Counted from the first letter of the stretch, positions 1-5,392 are shown. The stretch is DNA of 5,575 bases from Gammaproteobacteria bacterium (GCA_018820745.1 JAHJNP010000148.1:1-5575); one strand, 5' to 3'. Numbers and translations are program-made. The notes: a model not told the origin generated them from the letters alone.

Positions 1-1
1 G

Positions 2-40
2 CGCTTCCTGGCGCTCATGCCTTACACCGACCTGCATTGA
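2..40 (+). CDS. rpsR: 30S ribosomal protein S18, C-terminal end (partial)
   Basis: Only the last 12 codons and the TGA stop are inside the window. The frame reads [12 protein letters not shown], which matches the conserved C-terminal end of S18 in betaproteobacteria. S18 is a small-subunit protein that binds the platform of the 30S ribosome together with S6. The gene runs directly into rplI, with 10 bp between the stop codon and the rplI ATG, as expected for the conserved rpsF–priB–rpsR–rplI operon. The identification rests on a very short peptide, but the gene order supports it strongly. Confidence 0.9.
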   Translation, partial: RFLALMPYTDLH

Positions 41-50
41 GGAGACGGCC

Positions 51-500
51 ATGCAAGTGATTCTGACCGACAAAGTCGCCAACCTGGGCAATCTGGGTGA
101 CGTGGTTAAAGTAAAAGACGGCTACGCCCGCAACTTTCTGATTCCCACCGGCCGTGCGCGTCGCGCCACGCAAGCCAACATGGAAGTGTTTGCCGCGCAG
201 AAGGTCGAACTGGAACGCGCTGCCGCCGAAAAGCTGGCCGACGCCCAGCGCCGTGCCGAAAAGCTCGAAGGCACGAGCGTGACGATCAGCCAGAAAGCCG
301 GCGTCGATGGCCGCCTGTTCGGCTCCATCACCAACGCCGACATTGCCGATGCGCTGCAGGCGCAAGGGCATGAAGTGTCCAAGTCGGAAATCCGGCTGCC
401 CGAAGGCCCGTTCAAGACCCTCGGCGAATATCCGGTGGTGCTGGCGCTGCACTCCGACATCACCGCCAACATCAAGGTGGTGGTGACCGGCCTGCAGTAA
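51..500 (+). CDS. rplI: 50S ribosomal protein L9
   Basis: L9 is an elongated large-subunit protein that binds 23S rRNA near the L1 stalk and affects translational fidelity. The 149-residue product has the normal full length for bacterial L9. The N-terminal domain (about residues 1–50) starts [19 protein letters not shown] and includes [16 protein letters not shown], the standard L9 signature region with its conserved Gly, Tyr, Arg, Asn and Pro. A charged helix rich in Ala, Glu and Lys follows (about residues 41–75), linking to a C-terminal rRNA-binding domain with [11 protein letters not shown] and [14 protein letters not shown]. The ATG is preceded by a purine-rich GGAG at 41–44 right after the rpsR stop. 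It is the last gene of the operon and is followed at once by an intrinsic terminator. Confidence 0.98.
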   Translation: MQVILTDKVANLGNLGDVVKVKDGYARNFLIPTGRARRATQANMEVFAAQKVELERAAAEKLADAQRRAEKLEGTSVTISQKAGVDGRLFGSITNADIADALQAQGHEVSKSEIRLPEGPFKTLGEYPVVLALHSDITANIKVVVTGLQ

Positions 501-516
501 GGCCGCCGGCTACGCT

Positions 517-544
517 AAAAAGGGAGCCCAGGCTCCCTTTTTTT
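517..544 (+). terminator. Rho-independent terminator after rplI
   Basis: The sequence shows AAAAAGGGAGCC, a CA spacer, then GGCTCCC followed by seven T. The GGGAGCC/GGCTCCC arms are perfect complements, so the working hairpin has a loop of about four bases. The A run upstream can pair with the T run, so the site may work in both directions. It lies 16 bp past the rplI stop and closes the ribosomal protein operon, which implies that dnaB has its own promoter. Confidence 0.93.
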
Positions 545-555
545 ATGTGTGCCCT

Positions 556-568
556 CGGGATATTCCCG
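556..568. repeat. Short inverted repeat upstream of dnaB
   Basis: CGGGA and TCCCG flank a 3-bp TAT centre, making a perfect 13-bp interrupted palindrome just after the rplI terminator and 13 bp before the DnaA-box-like site. It could be an operator half-site pair or nothing. Five-base arms are common by chance in GC-rich DNA. Confidence 0.25.
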
Positions 569-580
569 GCTGTACACGCT

Positions 581-589
581 TTATCCACA
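581..589 (+). promoter_or_regulatory. Consensus DnaA box upstream of dnaB
   Basis: TTATCCACA is an exact match to the strict 9-mer DnaA-binding consensus. It lies 45 bp before the dnaB ATG, inside the only intergenic DNA between the rplI terminator and dnaB. A second TTATCC follows at 593–598, with starts 12 bp apart, but its last three bases (CTT) do not match the box. Position relative to the putative promoter (-35 near 600) would suit DnaA-dependent control of dnaB transcription. The match is seen directly; the regulatory role is inferred. Confidence 0.5.
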
Positions 590-599
590 GCCTTATCCC

Positions 600-628
600 T
601 TGGTGGGGAGGGGGCTGAAGACTAGAAT
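600..628 (+). promoter_or_regulatory. Putative sigma-70 promoter of dnaB
   Basis: TAGAAT at 623–628 matches five of six bases of the -10 consensus. TTGGTG at 600–605, 17 bp upstream, matches only the TTG of the -35. Transcription from this -10 would begin around 634–636, that is, at or next to the dnaB ATG at 635. The promoter is expected because the upstream operon is terminated, but the -35 is weak and a start further upstream is possible. Confidence 0.35.
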
Positions 629-634
629 CCTGCC

Positions 635-2026
635 ATGGCCGCCATCCACCCCCTGACTGCAAATTCCGATCCCCAGCTGGCGCAAATGCGCCTGCCGCCG
701 CACTCGCTGGAAGCCGAGCAGGCGGTGCTGGGCGGCCTGCTGCTGGACAACAGCGCATGGGACCGCATTGGCGATGTGGTGTCGGAAAGCGATTTCTACC
801 GCCAGGATCATCGCCAGATCCTGCGCGCGATCGTGCGGCAGATTGCAGAAAACCGGCCGGCCGACGCGGTGACGGTGACCGAGGCGCTGCAATCGCTTGG
901 CCAGCTCGAGAGCGTGGGCGGATTGGCCTACATCGTCGCGCTGGCGAGCAACACGCCGTCGGCCGCCAACATCCGCCGCTATGCAGAAATCGTGCGCGAG
1001 CGCTCGGTGATGCGGCGCCTGGCCGATGTGGCCACCAGGATTGCCGACACCGCCTACGCTCCGGCCGGGCGCAGCGCTTCGCAGCTGCTCGACGAGGCAG
1101 AAGCCAAGGTGTTCGAGATTGCCGAGTCCGGCAGCCGCGGTCAGGCGGGCTTCACCGAAATCAAGCCGCTGCTGAAAGAAGTGGTCGAGCGCATCGACGA
1201 GCTGTATCACCGCGACAACGATTCCGGCATCACCGGCGTGCCCACCGGGTTTCACGACCTCGACCAGAAAACCTCGGGTTTCCAGCCGGGCGACCTGATC
1301 ATCGTCGCCGGGCGCCCGTCGATGGGCAAGACCGCGTTCTCGATCAATATCGGCGAGAACGTGGCGCTCGACACCGGCTTGCCGGTGGCGGTCTTTTCCA
1401 TGGAAATGGGCGGCCAGCAGCTGGTGATGCGGATGATCGGCTCGGTCGGCAAGCTCGATCAGCATCGCCTGCGCACCGGCAAGCTCGGCGAGGACGACTG
1501 GCAGCGGCTCACCTACGCGCTGGGCAAGCTCAACGACGCCCCCATCTTCATCGACGAAACGCCGGGGCTCAACGTGCTGGAACTGCGCGCGCGCGCGCGG
1601 CGCCTGATGCGCCAGTGCGGCAAGCTCGGCATGATCATCATCGACTATATCCAGTTGATGTCGGCCAGCAGCTCGGGCGAAAACCGGGCGACCGAAATTT
1701 CGGAAATCTCGCGCGCCCTCAAAGGCCTGGCGAAAGAATTGCATGTGCCGGTGGTCGCGCTGTCACAGCTGAACCGCAGCCTCGAGCAGCGCCCCAACAA
1801 GCGCCCGGTGATGTCCGACCTGCGCGAATCGGGCGCCATCGAGCAGGATGCCGACGTCATCCTGTTCATCTATCGCGACGAAGTCTACAACCCCGACACG
1901 CAGGACAAGGGCACCGCCGAAATCATCATCAGCAAGCAGCGTAACGGCCCCATCGGCACGGTGCGGCTGGCCTTCGTCGGCGAGTACACGCGCTTCGAAA
2001 CGCTGGCGCAACCCGGCTCCTACTAG
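635..2026 (+). CDS. dnaB: Replicative DNA helicase DnaB
   Basis: This is the hexameric 5'–3' helicase that unwinds the replication fork and recruits DnaG primase. The 463-residue length is typical. The N-terminal domain (about 20–120) contains PPHSLEAEQAVLGGLLLDN. A linker region (about 170–195) leads to the RecA-like domain: Walker A GRPSMGKT at 226–233 (Lys232), the catalytic glutamate in FSMEMGG (Glu257), Walker B MIIIDYIQLM at 333–342 (Asp337), the SQLNRSLEQR segment at 377–386, SDLRESGAIEQDAD at 394–407, and KQRNGPIGT at 434–442 carrying the arginine finger. No intein or insertion is present. An in-frame TAG at 623–625 limits the start to ATG 635 or later; Met18 is an alternative, but no strong ribosome-binding site marks either. 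A G-rich stretch at 605–614 lies too far upstream to be a normal Shine–Dalgarno. Confidence 0.98.
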   Translation: MAAIHPLTANSDPQLAQMRLPPHSLEAEQAVLGGLLLDNSAWDRIGDVVSESDFYRQDHRQILRAIVRQIAENRPADAVTVTEALQSLGQLESVGGLAYIVALASNTPSAANIRRYAEIVRERSVMRRLADVATRIADTAYAPAGRSASQLLDEAEAKVFEIAESGSRGQAGFTEIKPLLKEVVERIDELYHRDNDSGITGVPTGFHDLDQKTSGFQPGDLIIVAGRPSMGKTAFSINIGENVALDTGLPVAVFSMEMGGQQLVMRMIGSVGKLDQHRLRTGKLGEDDWQRLTYALGKLNDAPIFIDETPGLNVLELRARARRLMRQCGKLGMIIIDYIQLMSASSSGENRATEISEISRALKGLAKELHVPVVALSQLNRSLEQRPNKRPVMSDLRESGAIEQDADVILFIYRDEVYNPDTQDKGTAEIIISKQRNGPIGTVRLAFVGEYTRFETLAQPGSY

Positions 2027-2027
2027 G

Positions 2028-2187
2028 CCCTGATGAGCCCTGAATTCACCTGCCCTCGCTTGTGCCTTGGCCACCATGAAAGAGCTTGTTCGCTCGGGCG
2101 TATGAATCACTACGCCGCGCCTTCTCAACACTTCCCTGACGGCCAAGGCCCGGCGCGATCGTCAGGCGAATTCAGGGCTCATCCGGG
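2028..2187 (+). repeat. Element A: 160-bp imperfect palindrome in the alr leader
   Basis: The terminal arms 2028–2047 and 2168–2187 are complementary at 19 of 20 positions, with a perfect 16-bp core (GATGAGCCCTGAATTC and its complement). Further inward, CCTG (2049–2052) pairs with 2163–2166, TCGC (2056–2059) with GCGA (2155–2158), and GCCTTGGCC (2064–2072) with GGCCAAGGC (2141–2149). The apex is GGCGTA (2097–2102) with TACGCC (2111–2116) around an 8-base loop. The element starts one base after the dnaB stop and ends 7 bases before the alr ATG, so it fills the whole gap. Its right half is homologous to element B (2095–2187 against 4851–4943, 65/93 identical, no gaps). It could be a structured mRNA leader or 3' end, or a non-autonomous palindromic repeat. 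No clear target-site duplication flanks it. Confidence 0.9.
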
Positions 2188-2194
2188 CTGACCC

Positions 2195-3262
2195 ATGCGT
2201 CCGATCCAGGCGCGGATTTCAGTCGGTGCGATGGCGCACAACCTGCGCGTGGCGCGCAGCCATGCGGGGACGGCGTGCGTGTTCGCGGTGGTCAAGGCCA
2301 ACGCCTATGGTCACGGAATGTCGCGCGCGCTGCGTGCGCTGGCAGCAGCGGACGGCTTCGCCGTATTGACGCTGGAAGAAGCGGCCAACCTGCGTCTGAT
2401 GGGCATCGAGAAGCCGATCCTGCTGCTGGAAGGGCTCTTTGGCGCGGATGAGATCGCCACCTGCGCCGAACTGGACCTGTGGCCGGTGCTGCATCATGCG
2501 GTGCATCTCGACTGGCTGCAACGGCAGCCCCCCGCCCGCCCGCTGCAGGTCTTCCTCAAGTTCGACAGCGGCATGCACCGGCTGGGCTTTCCGCTCGCCG
2601 ATCACGCCGCCATCGTCGAGCGGGTGCGCGGCCTGCCCGGGGTCGCCGGCATCACGCTGATGACCCACTTTGCCCAGGCCGACGAGGCCGAGGGGGTGGA
2701 TTGGCAGTTGCAGCCGTTTTTGCGCGAGATTGCCGGCCATGGCCTGACGTGGAGTTGCGCCAATTCGGCGGCATTGCTGCGCTATCCGCAAACCCTGGGC
2801 GCGTGGGTGCGCCCCGGCATCATGCTGTATGGCGCTTCGCCTTTTGCCGATGTGCCTGCGGTGGAATTGGGGCTGCGGCCGGCAATGACCCTGCAATCGG
2901 AAATCATCAGTGTGCAGGCCTTGCAGCCGGGCGAGGGGGTGGGCTACGGCCAGCTGTTTCGCGCTGAACGTGCGATGCGCGTGGGCGTGGTGGCCTGCGG
3001 CTATGCGGACGGTTATCCGCGTCACGCACTGACGGGCACCCCGGTGCTGGTCAACGGTTGTGTCAGCCGAACCCTGGGTCGGGTGTCGATGGACATGCTG
3101 TGCGTGGACCTGAGCGAGTGCGCCGATGCCGGCATCGGCAGCCCGGTGGTGCTGTGGGGGGAGGGACTGCCGGTGGATGCGGTGGCCGCCGCCGCCGGCA
3201 CCAGTAGTTATGAGCTGCTGTGCGCCCTGGCTGCGCGCGTCCCGGTGGAAGAAATCGCCTGA
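2195..3262 (+). CDS. alr: Alanine racemase
   Basis: This PLP enzyme interconverts L- and D-alanine, supplying D-alanine for peptidoglycan. The 355-residue length is normal for proteobacterial Alr. The N-terminal TIM barrel carries AVVKANAYGHG at 31–41, with Lys34 as the PLP-binding lysine, then LKFDSGMHRLGF at 121–132 and VRPGIMLYG at 205–213 (Arg206 contacts the pyridine ring in the family). The C-terminal beta domain starts near residue 230 and has the catalytic tyrosine in GEGVGYGQ (Tyr251), CGYADGYPR at 268–276, GRVSMDM at 295–301, and the active-site-entrance tyrosine in SSYELL (Tyr339). ATG 2195 gives the usual MRPIQARI start. No canonical Shine–Dalgarno is present; the bases where one would lie belong to the outer stem of element A. 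The dnaB–alr order is conserved in many proteobacteria. Confidence 0.97.
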   Translation: MRPIQARISVGAMAHNLRVARSHAGTACVFAVVKANAYGHGMSRALRALAAADGFAVLTLEEAANLRLMGIEKPILLLEGLFGADEIATCAELDLWPVLHHAVHLDWLQRQPPARPLQVFLKFDSGMHRLGFPLADHAAIVERVRGLPGVAGITLMTHFAQADEAEGVDWQLQPFLREIAGHGLTWSCANSAALLRYPQTLGAWVRPGIMLYGASPFADVPAVELGLRPAMTLQSEIISVQALQPGEGVGYGQLFRAERAMRVGVVACGYADGYPRHALTGTPVLVNGCVSRTLGRVSMDMLCVDLSECADAGIGSPVVLWGEGLPVDAVAAAAGTSSYELLCALAARVPVEEIA

Positions 3263-3268
3263 AAGGCA

Positions 3269-3297
3269 GCGCCCCGTCCCGTTTTAATGCGGGGTGC
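3269..3297 (+). terminator. Possible hairpin terminator after alr
   Basis: GCGCCCCG (3269–3276) pairs with CGGGGTGC (3290–3297), including one G–T pair, around a 13-base loop. It starts 7 bp after the alr stop codon. No T tract follows on either strand; the only T run is in the loop. It could mark a 3' end between the convergent alr and DUF4936 genes, but it is not a canonical intrinsic terminator. Confidence 0.35.
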
Positions 3298-3332
3298 CGA
3301 ACGACGGCGTGCGGGTCGCTGGCGGCATGAGC

Positions 3333-3358
3333 CGCCCGGCCAGCGGCTGGGCTGGGCG
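3333..3358. repeat. GC-rich hairpin between convergent alr and DUF4936
   Basis: CGCCC (3333–3337) pairs with GGGCG (3354–3358), and inside it CCAG (3340–3343) pairs with CTGG (3347–3350) around a CGG loop, with a small internal loop between. It lies in the 124-bp gap between two convergent genes and could protect or end one of the transcripts. There is no T tract. I see nothing else in this gap. Confidence 0.3.
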
Positions 3359-3386
3359 ATCGGCCCCATCGGGATGGCGCGTGTGG

Positions 3387-3662
3387 TCAGGCCGGAAAAA
3401 AACATTCCAGATGGCGCTCGCCCTGGGTGAATGCTGCGCAGTCGAAAGCCTGGACAGCCGAGTTCAAGGCCGCGGTAAATGCCGCATAGTCGGCAATGCC
3501 TTCGTAAATTTCCATCCACGTCACCGAATCGTCACAGCGGCTCAGCCGCCGCGGCGGCTGGCCGCAATGCGCCGCCACCGCACTCAGCAACCCGTCGATC
3601 CGCGCAGCAGCCAGGCTGGCCTGAACCGGGTCGATGCGGTAATAGACATAGGCGTGCTTCAC
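3387..3662 (-). CDS. DUF4936 family protein
   Basis: This is a 91-residue protein that I recognise as the DUF4936 type found mainly in betaproteobacteria; its function is unknown. Visible family features are YVYYR at residues 5–9, LSRCDDSVTWMEIYEG at 40–55 and ERHLECF at 82–88. The pattern of alternating strands and Ala-rich helices suggests a small ferredoxin-like (dimeric alpha/beta) fold, which is inference. It has no signal peptide or membrane segment. The start is GTG at 3662–3660, which directly follows the ygfZ TAG (3665–3663) with no spacer and no clear ribosome-binding site, so translation is probably coupled to ygfZ. A run of seven T in the coding strand encodes FF close to the C-terminus, just before the stop. 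Confidence 0.85.
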   Translation of the reverse strand: MKHAYVYYRIDPVQASLAAARIDGLLSAVAAHCGQPPRRLSRCDDSVTWMEIYEGIADYAAFTAALNSAVQAFDCAAFTQGERHLECFFPA

Positions 3663-4691
3663 CTATTCGGGCAGGGCATAGGGCAGGGGCTTCAGGGTTA
3701 ATGCCGCGCCGCCTGCCGCTTTCAGATGCAGGGTCTGCGTGTTCGCGCTTTCGACCTGAGCCACGGCCAGGAGATCGAAGCCGCCAGTCGGCGCCGGCGC
3801 TGCGTTGACCACGGTGCCGGTGGACTGGCCGGCCATGTCGGGGCTGTACAAGGGGTCGCCCGGCGCGGCCTCGGCATCCACGTGCGCCAGGAACATGCGG
3901 CGCTTGAGCTTGCCCAGATACTGGCTGCGTGCGACGATTTCCTGGCCCGGGTAGCAGCCCTTCTGGAAACTGACGCCGCCGATGACTTCGAGGTTGACCA
4001 TCTGCGGCACGAACTGCTCCTGGGTGGCGGCGACGATCATCGGAATGCCGGCGTTGAGCCGTAGCCAGTCCCACACCGGGGCGCCAACCGGAGTGGCCGA
4101 CTGGCGCAGCGTCTGCCACACGGCGGCGACGCGCTCGGGGGCGATCGACAGTACGAATTTGTCGTCGCCCAGGCGGACCACCTGGCCGGCCTCGCTGGCG
4201 AGCGAGCGCATCGCGGCTTCCGGTACGGCGCCCATCGCGGCGGTGACTGCCGACAGCGCCTGCTTGCCGGCAACGACCAGCCGCACGTTTTCATCGCTGG
4301 CATCGCGCGCCTTCACCTTGGCGCGCATGATGAACATGGACAGGCGCTTCAGCACACCGGGAAGGATGTCGCCCGAGAGTTGCAGGCAATAATCCTCGCC
4401 CTGTCGCCAAGCGAGGAAATTGCCGAGCAGGCGTCCCTTGGGGCTGCAGTAGCCGCTCCACTGCGCGCCGTCGGCGTGCAGTGCGCGTACGTCGTTGGTG
4501 AGCTGGCCCTGCAGGAAGGTGGCGGTGTCTTCGCCGCGCAGGGCGATGACGCCGAGCTGCGACAAATCCGCCACAATGGTGCTGTCCGTTGCGGCCGCGC
4601 GTTCGGCGGCGGGGTCGCCATAGTGCAGCACGCTGCTGTCTTCGATTGCCGCGCCTTGGGATTGCAGAAAGGTTTTCCAGGAATCGATCAC
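3663..4691 (-). CDS. ygfZ: Folate-binding Fe–S cluster protein YgfZ
   Basis: YgfZ belongs to the GcvT-like (aminomethyltransferase fold) family. It uses folate and supports the assembly or repair of certain Fe–S enzymes such as MiaB. The decisive mark is the signature KGCYPGQE at residues 244–251, with the conserved Cys246, inside NLEVIGGVSFQKGCYPGQE and followed by IVARSQYLGKLKRRMF. The N-terminal part shows DLSQLGVIALRGEDTATFLQGQLTND (42–67) and YCSPKGRLLGNFLAW (81–95), also typical. The 342-residue length is normal. The start is GTG at 4691–4689, giving MIDSWKTFLQSQGA, which resembles other family N-termini; an in-frame TGA lies five codons upstream. The Shine–Dalgarno is weak. It heads a two-gene minus-strand unit with the DUF4936 gene. 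Its upstream DNA is the left side of element B, so element B may also affect ygfZ expression. Confidence 0.95.
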   Translation of the reverse strand: MIDSWKTFLQSQGAAIEDSSVLHYGDPAAERAAATDSTIVADLSQLGVIALRGEDTATFLQGQLTNDVRALHADGAQWSGYCSPKGRLLGNFLAWRQGEDYCLQLSGDILPGVLKRLSMFIMRAKVKARDASDENVRLVVAGKQALSAVTAAMGAVPEAAMRSLASEAGQVVRLGDDKFVLSIAPERVAAVWQTLRQSATPVGAPVWDWLRLNAGIPMIVAATQEQFVPQMVNLEVIGGVSFQKGCYPGQEIVARSQYLGKLKRRMFLAHVDAEAAPGDPLYSPDMAGQSTGTVVNAAPAPTGGFDLLAVAQVESANTQTLHLKAAGGAALTLKPLPYALPE

Positions 4692-4728
4692 GATACGGTC
4701 CAGTCAAAAGGGGATGCGATGAAATTAA

Positions 4729-4943
4729 CCCGAATGTTCCATCAATTGCCGCGCGCCCTCACCGGTCAGCGGAGTCGTTGCGCTTTGGCGCTTGCGAATC
4801 CGGCGTACCCCTTGCGGGTACTTTTGCTTCGTATGGAAATTTCGTTCCGCCGGGCGTATGAGTAACCACGCCGTTCCATCACAAAATTCCCCTACAAAAC
4901 AAAATCCTGCGCGATCATCACGCGAATTGATGAAATATCCGGG
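4729..4943 (+). repeat. Element B: 215-bp imperfect palindrome, second copy of the element A family
   Basis: The terminal arms 4729–4747 and 4925–4943 pair at 17 of 19 positions (one a G–T pair). Four more pairs follow between CGCG at 4750–4753 and 4921–4924. The apex is GGCGT (4853–4857) with ACGCC (4868–4872); below it, GGAAATTT near 4835 pairs with AAAATTCC near 4883 at seven of eight positions. The right half, 4851–4943, aligns without gaps to element A 2095–2187 at 65/93 identity. The left half is longer than in A and contains two extra small hairpins, GCGC/GCGC at 4780–4791 and GTACCC/GGGTAC at 4805–4821. TAA occurs on both flanks (4726–4728 and 4944–4946), a possible but weak 3-bp target duplication. 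The element sits between the divergent ygfZ and ygfX-like genes and ends just before the latter. Confidence 0.88.
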
Positions 4944-4948
4944 TAAAA

Positions 4949-5392
4949 GTGTACACGCTGATGCGCGAGATTGAGCTCAAACCCTCACGCCGGTTGGGGC
5001 TGTTGCTGACAGGCATGCTGTTACTGGCGCTGGCCGCCGTGTCTCTCGCGGCGCTGCCGGGCAGCCTTCAACTGACGCTGGGCATGACGGTAGCGGGGCT
5101 GGGCGGGTGGGGTTGGCGGCGGGCGCGCCCGATGACCCGCCTGCGCATTGCGGCAGACGGCCGGCTGCAATGCCTGGATGGCACGGCTGAATGGCGCGAT
5201 GCCGAGATACTGGGCGACAGTTTTGTTTCGATCGCGTTGGTCGTGCTGCGCTACCGGACGACCGGCGGGCAGGCGCGGACCCTGACACTGCTGTCCGACA
5301 GCGCGACAACAGACGACCTGCGACGCCTCAGGGTGTCGCTTCGCTGGACACGCCGCACACGCTCGGACACAGCATCCCCGGGCGCGGGTTGA
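4949..5392 (+). CDS. ygfX: YgfX/CptA-like inner-membrane protein
   Basis: The 147-residue product (135 or so is usual for the family) starts with a short basic segment, IELKPSRRL, the N-terminal signature of YgfX proteins. Two membrane helices follow (about residues 16–37 and 40–56). A cytoplasmic part then carries an ADGRLQ segment and the pattern [18 protein letters not shown], also family-like. In Escherichia coli YgfX (CptA) is reported to affect MreB/FtsZ, but its toxin role is disputed, and its gene lies beside sdhE. Here sdhE is missing and the neighbours are ygfZ and nadB, a context that supports the call. Two starts are possible: GTG 4949, or ATG 4961, which I prefer because it begins closer to the conserved segment. 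Neither has a clear Shine–Dalgarno. The 3' end overlaps convergent nadB by 65 bp. Confidence 0.75.
   Translation: MYTLMREIELKPSRRLGLLLTGMLLLALAAVSLAALPGSLQLTLGMTVAGLGGWGWRRARPMTRLRIAADGRLQCLDGTAEWRDAEILGDSFVSIALVVLRYRTTGGQARTLTLLSDSATTDDLRRLRVSLRWTRRTRSDTASPGAG

Noticed and set aside
571..580. TGTACACGCT at 571–580, repeated exactly at 4950–4959
   Set aside because: A shared 10-mer is expected several times by chance in a window of this size. The flanks do not match and the contexts are unrelated.
593..1744. 383-codon open frame on the minus strand opposite dnaB
   Set aside because: It lies antisense to an unmistakable dnaB. Its composition (rich in His, Arg, Ala, Gln) is that of a shadow frame in GC-rich DNA, and it shows no family motif.
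2028..2187. Integron attC site
   Set aside because: The size and palindromic form fit loosely, but the ends are CCC/ATCCGGG and lack the GTTRRRY and RYYYAAC core sites. The neighbours are housekeeping genes, not cassettes.
2028..2187. Recent transposition of element A
   Set aside because: The flanks just outside (AGG on the left, CTG on the right) give no target-site duplication, and there is no transposase. Only element B has a 3-bp TAA on both sides, which is weak.
2027..2194. Intrinsic terminator for dnaB in element A
   Set aside because: The stem is long but the right arm is followed by CTGACCC and the alr ATG, with no T tract, so it does not fit a rho-independent terminator.
2219..3025. 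268-codon open frame on the minus strand opposite alr
   Set aside because: It is a shadow of alr with no recognisable domain and with the same His/Arg/Gln-rich bias.
4291..4707. 138-codon minus-strand frame with its own ATG overlapping the ygfZ start
   Set aside because: It is out of frame with ygfZ, very rich in Arg and Pro, has no motif, and lies mostly inside the well-supported ygfZ coding sequence.
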